DNA from: Acholeplasmataceae bacterium
GTDB taxonomy: Bacteria > Bacillota_I > Bacilli_A > Acholeplasmatales > UBA5453
NCBI GenBank assembly: GCA_012522345.1
Contig: JAAYKO010000020.1
Location: 1 to 39,623, forward strand
DNA length: 39,623 nucleotides
Direction of reading: 5' to 3'
In this document: positions 33,809 to 39,623 of the stretch, one piece after another
Layout: each line of letters opens with the position of its first letter
Position numbering within the stretch: position 1 is the first letter of the stretch
Position numbers and translations under genes: made by a program
The notes under the pieces: generated by a model
Databases searched by the model: none
The model's input: the letters and a program-made list of their open reading frames with translations, nothing else
Told to the model about the DNA's origin: nothing

Positions 33809-34670
33809 CTGCTTCTCCTATAATAACTAGTGGTTTAAAACGGTTTTTATATGGTTGGTAAATCGCAAGAAGTTTTTCATCTTGATTATAAATACTAAAG
33901 ATTTCTTGAAAATCTACTCTTTTTTTATCGAGTTCAATCCCGTTGACAATAAGTCTTTCTAAATTTGGTTCTACAACAATTTTAGGGAGTTTTTCGGCAA
34001 ACTCAGACAAACTTATTGTCGGTTTACTAGCGCTAGTAATTTCAGCGAGCAAATAACTATCTTTAAGACTAAAGGAACCACTTTTAGTTCTAGTCAGTGT
34101 AGCTAGATGGGCGGGTATATTTAAACTTTTCCCAATATCATATGCTAAACTACGCAAATATGTTCCTTTGGAGACCTCCGCCTTAATAGCTACTAAATTA
34201 TTTTTAAAATCACTTGTCCGCAAAAGTTTTTTAACAGTAACCTCTCGCGGTTCAACTTCAACAACGACGTTCTCTCTCGCATATTGATAAAGTCTTTTTC
34301 CTGCCTTTTTTAAAGCGGAATAAAGAGGCGGTGATTGCATAATATTACCTTTAAATTTGTTAAATGTTTGGTCGATTAAACTATTGTTGAGCTTAAAATC
34401 TAAGCGCTCTTCTAAAGTTTCTCCTGTTGAATCATAAGTAGTTGTCGATCTACCAAAATAGATTGTTCCTTCATAAGTTTTGTCAGCTGCCATGAAGATT
34501 TGCGATAGCTTAGTAGCTTTGCCACTCATCACTACTAAAAGACCACTCGCAAATGGGTCAATAGTCCCAGCGTGGCCAAATTTCTTTTTCGGAAAAATCT
34601 TTTTAAGTTGTCTAATACAATCAAAACTACTGATTCCATTTGGTTTATTTATTAAATATATTCCTGACAT
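33795..34670 (-). CDS. truB: tRNA pseudouridine-55 synthase TruB
   Basis: 291 residues. LINKPNGISSFDCIRQLKK (motif I) is followed by the catalytic motif FGHAGTIDPFASGLLVV with Asp38, and TKLSQIFMAADKTYEGTIYFGRST; later SPPLYSALKKAGKRLYQYAREN and SKGTYLRSLAYDIG follow. A small PUA-like C-terminus ends the protein. It makes the universal pseudouridine in the T-loop of tRNA. GGTGG precedes the ATG. Confidence 0.97.
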   Translation of the reverse strand: MSGIYLINKPNGISSFDCIRQLKKIFPKKKFGHAGTIDPFASGLLVVMSGKATKLSQIFMAADKTYEGTIYFGRSTTTYDSTGETLEERLDFKLNNSLIDQTFNKFKGNIMQSPPLYSALKKAGKRLYQYARENVVVEVEPREVTVKKLLRTSDFKNNLVAIKAEVSKGTYLRSLAYDIGKSLNIPAHLATLTRTKSGSFSLKDSYLLAEITSASKPTISLSEFAEKLPKIVVEPNLERLIVNGIELDKKRVDFQEIFSIYNQDEKLLAIYQPYKNRFKPLVIIGEADENI

Positions 34671-34685
34671 TAAACCACCAAATCT

Positions 34686-34713
34686 ATTATAACAAAATTA
34701 TTTTTATTATTAA
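34686..34713 (-). promoter_or_regulatory. Promoter of truB-ribF
   Basis: Minus-strand perfect TATAAT (34686-34691) with TTAATA (34708-34713) 16 nt upstream. Confidence 0.5.
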
Positions 34714-34721
34714 CTATTGTT

Positions 34722-34745
34722 AAAAAAAATGGCTTTTACAAGCCA
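34722..34745 (-). terminator. Terminator of trxA
   Basis: On the minus strand TGGCTT (34740-34745) pairs with AAGCCA (34730-34735) around 4 nt and is followed by eight T residues. Confidence 0.82.
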
Positions 34746-34751
34746 CTTTGA

Positions 34752-35063
34752 TTATTGATGTTCTTCAATCCATTTTGCAATTTTAGCTTTGGGCGCAAAT
34801 CCTGTTGTTCTCGATACTTCAACACCATCTTTAAACAAAATTAAAGTTGGAACGCTTGTAATTTTATAAACATTTGCTGCCAAAGGGCGATGTTGATCGA
34901 TGTCTACTTTAACATATTTAACATCAGTTTTTTCTTTTGCCAATTCTTCGAGTTGTGGCATCAACATTTTACAAGGTCCGCACCAAGTTGCGAAAAAATC
35001 AACTAAAGTAACTCCTTCTTTAACTAGTGTTTCAAACTCTTGTCCTTCATAATTTAATAACAT
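34752..35063 (-). CDS. trxA: Thioredoxin
   Basis: 103 residues. The active site WCGPCK (Cys28, Cys31) follows VDFFAT; the cis-proline is in SVPTL, and FKDGVEVSRTTGF follows. There is no signal peptide, so it is the cytoplasmic disulfide reductase of the thioredoxin system; a reductase gene is not in the window. GGAGG precedes the ATG. It lies after mutS2, as in Bacillus, but with its own promoter. Confidence 0.97.
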   Translation of the reverse strand: MLLNYEGQEFETLVKEGVTLVDFFATWCGPCKMLMPQLEELAKEKTDVKYVKVDIDQHRPLAANVYKITSVPTLILFKDGVEVSRTTGFAPKAKIAKWIEEHQ

Positions 35064-35092
35064 TTTAATTTCCTCCTTTTTTTACCACTCTA

Positions 35093-35121
35093 ATTATAGT
35101 TTAAAGTTGTCTTTTATTCAA
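35093..35121 (-). promoter_or_regulatory. Promoter of trxA
   Basis: Minus-strand TTGAAT (35116-35121), 17-nt spacer, perfect TATAAT (35093-35098). Confidence 0.7.
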
Positions 35122-35136
35122 GAATAAAGCCCTAGT

Positions 35137-37449
35137 TTATATTAACTTAACGATTGTTACACCATTTAAGCCTTCATGTTCTCCACCGTAGCGATAAGAT
35201 TCAACATTTTGATCGCTTTTCAGCTGTTCATAAAGGGCTTTTCTAACCGCACCAGTTCCAAAACCATGAATAATTCTTAACTCTTTTAAATTGGCCAAAA
35301 TTGCATTATCAATAAACTTTTTATATTCAGCCTCAACATCTTCATAACGAAAACCTCTTAAATCAAGTTCAATCGCTGCTGTAATTGTAGGTCTTTTAAC
35401 CTGTTTAGCGCGTTCTCGTGTTATTTTAGCTCGCACTTTAGGTTTAGTGGACAGAACTAAGTCTTCGTTTTTAAAGGGGAGACTAAACATCCCAAATTTA
35501 ACAAAATATTTATCTTTTTCAATCTTTTCAATTTGGCCAGTTTGATTATATTTTTTAATATAAACATAATCACCAACTTGAAGATCTTGTTCAAGCGAGA
35601 CTTTCTCTTCCGCAAATTTAAGATTTCGAAGTTCATACTTTAAAGTCGCTATTTCATGTTCTTTAGTTGCTTTTTCTAAATTAGCTAAAATAACTTCAGC
35701 TTCACGATAGACTCTTTCTAACTTTTCGGTAGCAGTCTTTTTAGCAACTTCGACTATTTTGTTTTTTTCTTTTTCTAATTTTAATAGCTCAGCTTGGAGC
35801 TTCTCTTCATTAAAGGTGAGTTCTTTTTCCAAACTTGCAACATTTGCTAGTCTTTTGGCAAGCAACTCCTGTTTTTCTTCAAATACTTTAACCGAAGAAC
35901 TTAAATCAGTAGCTTTCTCAGTTAAATATTGATTCGCTTTTGTCACTACTTTCTCATCAAGGCCTAGTCTTTGAGCAATTTTTATCGCATTTGAAGAACC
36001 ACTTCTACCATAATCAATCAAATAGAGTGGTTTTAACGTTAACTCATCAAAACGAACACTTGCATTTTCGATTAGCGGTGATTGATAAGCGTATATTTTC
36101 AACTCTGAATAGTGAGTGGTTAACACTAAACGAACCTTTTTCGCAAGCAAATAATCAATAATTGCTTTTGCAAGAGAAACACCTTCATTGGGATCTGTGC
36201 CTGAACCGAGTTCATCCAATAACACTAAACTCATTCCCGTTAAATTATTTAAAATCGTTGTAATATTTTTAATGTGACTAGAAAAAGTTGAAAGAGATTG
36301 ACTGATTGACTGTAAATCTCCAATATCAGCATAAATTCCTTGAAAAATACTGACTTCTGAATCCTGACTAGCTGGGATTAAAAGACCGCTTTGAGCCATT
36401 AGCGATAAAAGTCCAATTGTCTTTAAAGCGACTGTTTTACCGCCTGTATTTGGACCAGTAATCATTAAAACAGGTTTCATTTCTGAAAGTCTAATATTGA
36501 CTGGCACGACTTGTTCTGGGTCAATTAAAGGATGTCTTGCAGCAATTAGATTAACGTTGCCATTAAGATTTGTTTGCGGCATTTGACAATTGTATTTTAA
36601 ACTGTAATATGCCGCCGAAAAATAAAGATCAAGCTTGATTAAAAGTGTTAAATTGTAATTTAATTGTTCAAATTCAGGAAAAATATTTTCAGAGACGGTC
36701 TGTAAGATCTGTTTAATTTCTGCTTCTTCATCACGCTTTAATCTTACAATTAAACTACTGTATTCACTCGCTTCAAGCGGTTCAATATAAGTAGTTGTGC
36801 CACTAGCTGAGACATCATGGATAATTCCTTTTATTTGATTTTTAAGTTCAGTTTTAACGGGCAAACAATATCTTTCATTACGCATTATTAAAATATTTTC
36901 ATTTAAGATTCCTTGTCTTTTTATTAACATCGTATTGAGAATCTGGTCACGCTTTTGAGCTGCTTTAGCAAGCTCTTTTCTAATTTTAAAAAGTTTTTCA
37001 CTCGCACTATCAACAACAAAACCATCGGGATCAATCGTTGAATCAATTAAATCAAGAATTTCAGTAAAACTATCTAGTGCATGAAAATAAGGTGCTAAAT
37101 AAACTAAATGAAGATTTTCTTTAGTAAAGTTATTTGATCTTGTTTTAATCTCCTTACTCATCACTAAAAAAAGCCTTAAATATTGGAGGTCTCGGATGGC
37201 AAGTTGGCGCTGGCTCTTAACTAAGTTTAAAATTTCAATAATATCAAAATCAGGCAAAAAAGGGAGCTTTCCACTCCGTGATGCAATCAAAATCGCTTCT
37301 TTAATTTTGTTTTGGCGCTCTTGAATCGCTGTTAGTTCAAATAGTGGCCTTAAATTATTAATTGCCTTTTTTGTCGTTTCAGTATGAGAATAAGCAGCGA
37401 TTTGTTGCAATATTAAATCAAATTCCAAAGTTTTCAAATGTGAATCCAA
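35137..37449 (-). CDS. mutS2: Endonuclease MutS2 (MutS-family ATPase with Smr domain)
   Basis: 770 residues, close to the family's usual length. It lacks the MutS mismatch-recognition domain and starts with core and clamp helices, then Walker A GPNTGGKT (332-339), Walker B LVLLDELGSGTDPNEG, a long coiled coil (about 520-620), a KOW-like barrel (VGDYVYIKKYNQTGQI) and a C-terminal Smr nuclease domain (LDLRGFRYEDVE, IIHGFGTGAVR). The family acts in limiting recombination and rescuing collided ribosomes. The start is a TTG preceded by AAGAGGAG; no ATG is nearby. It is divergent from rnhC, as in Bacillus. Confidence 0.96.
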   Translation of the reverse strand: MDSHLKTLEFDLILQQIAAYSHTETTKKAINNLRPLFELTAIQERQNKIKEAILIASRSGKLPFLPDFDIIEILNLVKSQRQLAIRDLQYLRLFLVMSKEIKTRSNNFTKENLHLVYLAPYFHALDSFTEILDLIDSTIDPDGFVVDSASEKLFKIRKELAKAAQKRDQILNTMLIKRQGILNENILIMRNERYCLPVKTELKNQIKGIIHDVSASGTTTYIEPLEASEYSSLIVRLKRDEEAEIKQILQTVSENIFPEFEQLNYNLTLLIKLDLYFSAAYYSLKYNCQMPQTNLNGNVNLIAARHPLIDPEQVVPVNIRLSEMKPVLMITGPNTGGKTVALKTIGLLSLMAQSGLLIPASQDSEVSIFQGIYADIGDLQSISQSLSTFSSHIKNITTILNNLTGMSLVLLDELGSGTDPNEGVSLAKAIIDYLLAKKVRLVLTTHYSELKIYAYQSPLIENASVRFDELTLKPLYLIDYGRSGSSNAIKIAQRLGLDEKVVTKANQYLTEKATDLSSSVKVFEEKQELLAKRLANVASLEKELTFNEEKLQAELLKLEKEKNKIVEVAKKTATEKLERVYREAEVILANLEKATKEHEIATLKYELRNLKFAEEKVSLEQDLQVGDYVYIKKYNQTGQIEKIEKDKYFVKFGMFSLPFKNEDLVLSTKPKVRAKITRERAKQVKRPTITAAIELDLRGFRYEDVEAEYKKFIDNAILANLKELRIIHGFGTGAVRKALYEQLKSDQNVESYRYGGEHEGLNGVTIVKLI

Positions 37450-37462
37450 GATAACACTCCTC

Positions 37463-37495
37463 TTACTTTTTTGTTTGTTCTATGGTATAATTATA
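37463..37495. promoter_or_regulatory. Overlapping divergent promoters of mutS2 and rnhC
   Basis: Plus strand: TTACTT (37463-37468), 17-nt spacer, TATAAT (37486-37491) for rnhC. Minus strand: TATAAT at 37490-37495 for mutS2, without a clear -35. The two -10 boxes overlap in the palindrome TATAATTATA. Confidence 0.55.
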
Positions 37496-37516
37496 ACATA
37501 AAGGGGGATTTAAACG

Positions 37517-38380
37517 ATGAAAAATTATTCATTGACTTTAGCTAAAAATCAAATGGACTTATTACTTGAAATGTATGGCCCTTATCAAGTAGAGACTAAC
37601 ATTCCCCATGCAATCTTTCAAGCAAAAAAAGCTGATGTCTCATTAATTTTTTACCAAAATGGGACGCTTTTAATTAAAGGCGAATTTCAAGAAGAACTAA
37701 GATTAATTAAAAACCGCTTAGGTTTAATTAACTTTTCAGCTATTGGCTCTGATGAAGTTGGAACCGGAGATCTCTTCGGTCCAATTGTTGTCTGTAGCGC
37801 TTTTGTCAGTGCTGATGATATTGAAAAACTTGAAGCAATGGGAGTTAGAGACTCTAAAAATATAACTGACAGACAAATAATTGAATTGGCACCGAAACTT
37901 AGCAAAATGTTAATTCATTCAGTTTTAATTTTAAAACCTAACAAATACAATGTCATGGTAAGACGGGGTTTTAACATGAATAAAATTAAAGCTTTTCTTC
38001 ACAATCAAGCAATTTTACTAACTGTTAAAAAAGTGGAAAAAGAAGTTCCTGTTATAGTCGATCAGTTTTGCTTACCTAAAATTTACTATAACTATTTAAA
38101 AGATGAATCTAAGGTTTATCGTGATATCTCGTTTTACACTAATGCTGAAAACATCCATATTAGCGTTGCGGCCGCTTCAATTATTGCTCGCTATGCTTTT
38201 TTAGCAAAGATGCAGCAGTTTAGCCGCTTTGCTGGGATTAGACTGTTAAAGGGAGCCGGAAAAGATGTCGATAAACAGTTGGTTTATCTCTACAAGAGAA
38301 AAGGTTATGATACTTTAAGACCTATTACAAAACTAAACTTCCGCAATTTGAAAAAGAATCAAATTACACCTCAAAATTAA
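37517..38380 (+). CDS. rnhC: Ribonuclease HIII
   Basis: 287 residues. An N-terminal TBP-like substrate-binding domain (about 1-70) distinguishes HIII from HII. The catalytic domain has SAIGSDEVGTGDLFGP with metal ligands Asp79 and Glu80 (HIII uses a D-E-D-D set), VRDSKNITD, and VDQF with a further Asp; AAASIIARYAFL follows. It cleaves RNA in RNA-DNA hybrids. AAGGGGG precedes the ATG. It is a plus-strand exception in a minus-strand region. Confidence 0.95.
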   Translation: MKNYSLTLAKNQMDLLLEMYGPYQVETNIPHAIFQAKKADVSLIFYQNGTLLIKGEFQEELRLIKNRLGLINFSAIGSDEVGTGDLFGPIVVCSAFVSADDIEKLEAMGVRDSKNITDRQIIELAPKLSKMLIHSVLILKPNKYNVMVRRGFNMNKIKAFLHNQAILLTVKKVEKEVPVIVDQFCLPKIYYNYLKDESKVYRDISFYTNAENIHISVAAASIIARYAFLAKMQQFSRFAGIRLLKGAGKDVDKQLVYLYKRKGYDTLRPITKLNFRNLKKNQITPQN

Positions 38381-38406
38381 AATAAAAGCCATTTGTGGCT
38401 TTTATT
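38381..38406. terminator. Bidirectional terminator of rnhC and the small membrane protein gene
   Basis: AATAAAAGCCA (38381-38391) pairs perfectly with TGGCTTTTATT (38396-38406) around TTTG. It starts right after the rnhC stop and reaches the convergent gene's stop codon. Confidence 0.8.
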
Positions 38407-38732
38407 TATTTTAAAGACTTCTTTTCAATAATTTTAATAATTATATAAATAACGATGATAACAAAAAAATCAAATAGTAAACAACTACCAAAAAGAATTA
38501 AATTTTTAATTGTGTCTCCGACAACTATGTTGATAAACCCTAAATAAATAACTAAATTTACAACAAATAGACTAATCCCCGTATAAACTAAAACTCGTCC
38601 TAGAAGCTCAACGTAGTAATTTTTTTTATTTTCAGCACTATTTCTTGCTTGTTCAATCTTTTTTAATCCAAGCGGCATTATAAAGAGCGGAACTCCAACG
38701 ACAATTATTTGTAAAATATAATAAAGTAACAT
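38406..38732 (-). CDS. Small membrane protein of unknown function
   Basis: 108 residues with three hydrophobic segments: about 2-22 (LLYYILQIIVVGVPLFIMPL), 46-68 (VLVYTGISLFVVNLVIYLGFI) and 76-101 (KNLILFGSCLLFDFFVIIVIYIIIKII), and a short Lys-rich end. I do not recognise the family. GAGGAAAG precedes the ATG. It begins 9 nt after the stop of the pseudouridine synthase gene and shares its transcript. Confidence 0.75.
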   Translation of the reverse strand: MLLYYILQIIVVGVPLFIMPLGLKKIEQARNSAENKKNYYVELLGRVLVYTGISLFVVNLVIYLGFINIVVGDTIKNLILFGSCLLFDFFVIIVIYIIIKIIEKKSLK

Positions 38733-38741
38733 CTTCTTTCC

Positions 38742-39623
38742 TCACTTAAGTTTAGATTTTTTTAAAGCTTCGTCAAAGGAACTAGGTATTTCACTCTCCA
38801 AGCTTATTTTCTTTCCTGTTCGGGGATGGATAAAGCCTAAAGTCTTTGCATGAAGAATTTGTGTTTTGGCAATTTTTTCTTTCTTTTTGCCATAAGTCTG
38901 ATCACCGACTATTGGATGACCGATATATGATAAGTGAACTCTTATTTGATGAGTTCTTCCTGTCTCTAATTGACACTCTAAATAACTATATAAATCGTTT
39001 TGAGCGAGAACTTTAAAATGGGTTATCGCTATTTTTCCAGTTGGATCTACAGCCATTTTAACCTTTTTGAGTTGATCGCGTTTTAATGGTGCATCAATTG
39101 TTCCGCTCAACTCTTTAAAGGGACGATGAACTAGGGCACGGTAAAGTCTTTTTACCGAACGTTGTTGAAACTGGCTAACTAAGCTGGAGTAAGCAAAATC
39201 AGTTTTCGCAACTACTAACAAGCCACTCGTATCCTTATCGAGGCGATGTACAATCCCGGGCCTCTCAGAGTCTGCTTGCTTGGCAAGTTTTGTTGTATGA
39301 AATAAAAGATGATTAACAAGACTCACTTCATCACTCGAGATTGCTGGATGAACGATTAAACCTTGGGGTTTGTCAACAATTAAAAGATCCTCATCTTCGT
39401 AAATTATCTTTAAATTTAAGTCAATTGGCTCTAATTGATCTCTTCTCGCCGGAAGACTAAATTCGATTAAATCTCCTTCTTTTAAGCGATATGAAGGTTT
39501 AACTTTTTGGCTATTAACAAAAATAAGTTCTTCTTGAAACATTTTTTTAACTTGACTTCTAGAAACATCTTCTAAATAATCAGCAATAAAAATATCAACT
39601 CGTTTCGACTCTTGTTCAGTAAA
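38742..39623 (-). CDS. rluD: RluD-type 23S rRNA pseudouridine synthase, 5' end cut by the window
   Basis: The reading frame runs open to the window edge: 27 codons before the first internal ATG (39542) encode FTEQESKRVDIFIADYLED followed by VSRSQVKKM, a good S4-domain start, so the gene continues past 39623. In the 293 residues visible, the S4 RNA-binding domain (VNSQKVKPSYRLKEGDLIEF) precedes the catalytic domain with IVHRLDKDTSGLLVVAK (catalytic Asp in RLDKDTSG), LETGRTHQIRVH and GHPIVGDQTYG. The RluC/RluD/RluA subfamilies are close; the usual Firmicutes member is RluD-like (YlyB type). The frame ends with TGA at 38742-38744. Confidence 0.93.
   Translation of the reverse strand, partial: FTEQESKRVDIFIADYLEDVSRSQVKKMFQEELIFVNSQKVKPSYRLKEGDLIEFSLPARRDQLEPIDLNLKIIYEDEDLLIVDKPQGLIVHPAISSDEVSLVNHLLFHTTKLAKQADSERPGIVHRLDKDTSGLLVVAKTDFAYSSLVSQFQQRSVKRLYRALVHRPFKELSGTIDAPLKRDQLKKVKMAVDPTGKIAITHFKVLAQNDLYSYLECQLETGRTHQIRVHLSYIGHPIVGDQTYGKKKEKIAKTQILHAKTLGFIHPRTGKKISLESEIPSSFDEALKKSKLK

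Noticed and set aside
35100-35136. Terminator hairpin directly after mutS2
   Set aside because: An imperfect CTTTATTC/GAATAAAAG stem exists but has no T run and overlaps the trxA -35; mutS2 may read through into trxA.
39542-39542. rluD start at the internal ATG
   Set aside because: Codons upstream to the window edge continue a good S4-domain sequence, so the gene is partial rather than starting here.

Overview
The window looks like a chromosomal segment from an AT-rich, Gram-positive-type bacterium of the Bacilli/Mollicutes neighbourhood that uses the standard code. UGA is a real stop (for example, ATGA overlaps join the Fic-like gene to rsmD and hemW to xerD), so it is not a code-4 mycoplasma. 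A lineage such as Acholeplasmatales, Izemoplasmatales, RF39 or Erysipelotrichia-like bacteria would fit. Supporting signs are the Bacillus-type (type B) RNase P RNA, UPF0154/YneF, PlsY beside parE-parC, xerD-deoB order, RNase HIII opposite MutS2, a c-di-AMP receptor and several lipobox lipoproteins with Listeria-Bacteroides (InlB B-type) repeats. The genus cannot be fixed from the sequence alone.

Layout. 0-3.1 kb: a degenerate Fic-fold protein with rsmD, a small 2[4Fe-4S] ferredoxin gene (55 codons, minus strand), yneF, and plsY. 3.2-10.7 kb: an operon parE-parC-TGS/uridine-kinase-like nucleoside kinase-second degenerate Fic-wHTH protein, ended by a strong terminator. 10.7-11.6 kb: a lipoprotein with three InlB-type repeats. 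11.6-12.2 kb: a 573-nt gene-free stretch holding a very good candidate dif site (XerCD recombination site), an inverted dif-like core, and a pair of DnaA boxes. 12.2-13.1 kb: a cytoplasmic-type asparaginase. 13.2-18.5 kb: a tightly overlapped minus-strand operon hemW-xerD-deoB-coiled-coil membrane protein-membrane protein. 18.6-24.1 kb: a giant 1825-residue lipoprotein. 24.5-26.3 kb: lepA. 26.5-27.4 kb: a two-domain FMN-binding (PplA-like) lipoprotein. 27.5-27.9 kb: rnpB. 27.9-39.6 kb: a GH18 lipoprotein, pnp, rpsO, c-di-AMP receptor, ribF, truB, trxA, mutS2, rnhC (plus strand), a small membrane protein and a rluD-type pseudouridine synthase cut by the window end.

Gene orientation flips at the dif candidate. 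To its left 8 of 10 protein genes are on the plus strand; to its right 18 of 21 genes (counting rnpB) are on the minus strand. That is what is expected if two replication forks converge there, so the window probably spans the replication terminus. The decatenase genes (parE/parC) and xerD flank the site within 9 kb, which suits terminus resolution but may be coincidence, since the same neighbourhoods exist in Bacillus.

Points of most interest: the dif/terminus region; two Fic-fold proteins that have both lost the catalytic HPFx(D/E)GNGR motif but kept C-terminal winged-helix segments; a C-terminal QLSLF sequence (a sliding-clamp-binding motif) on one of them and a related KLSLF at the end of ParC's extra tail; the giant lipoprotein; and the tandem FMN-binding lipoprotein suggesting extracytoplasmic flavin electron transfer.
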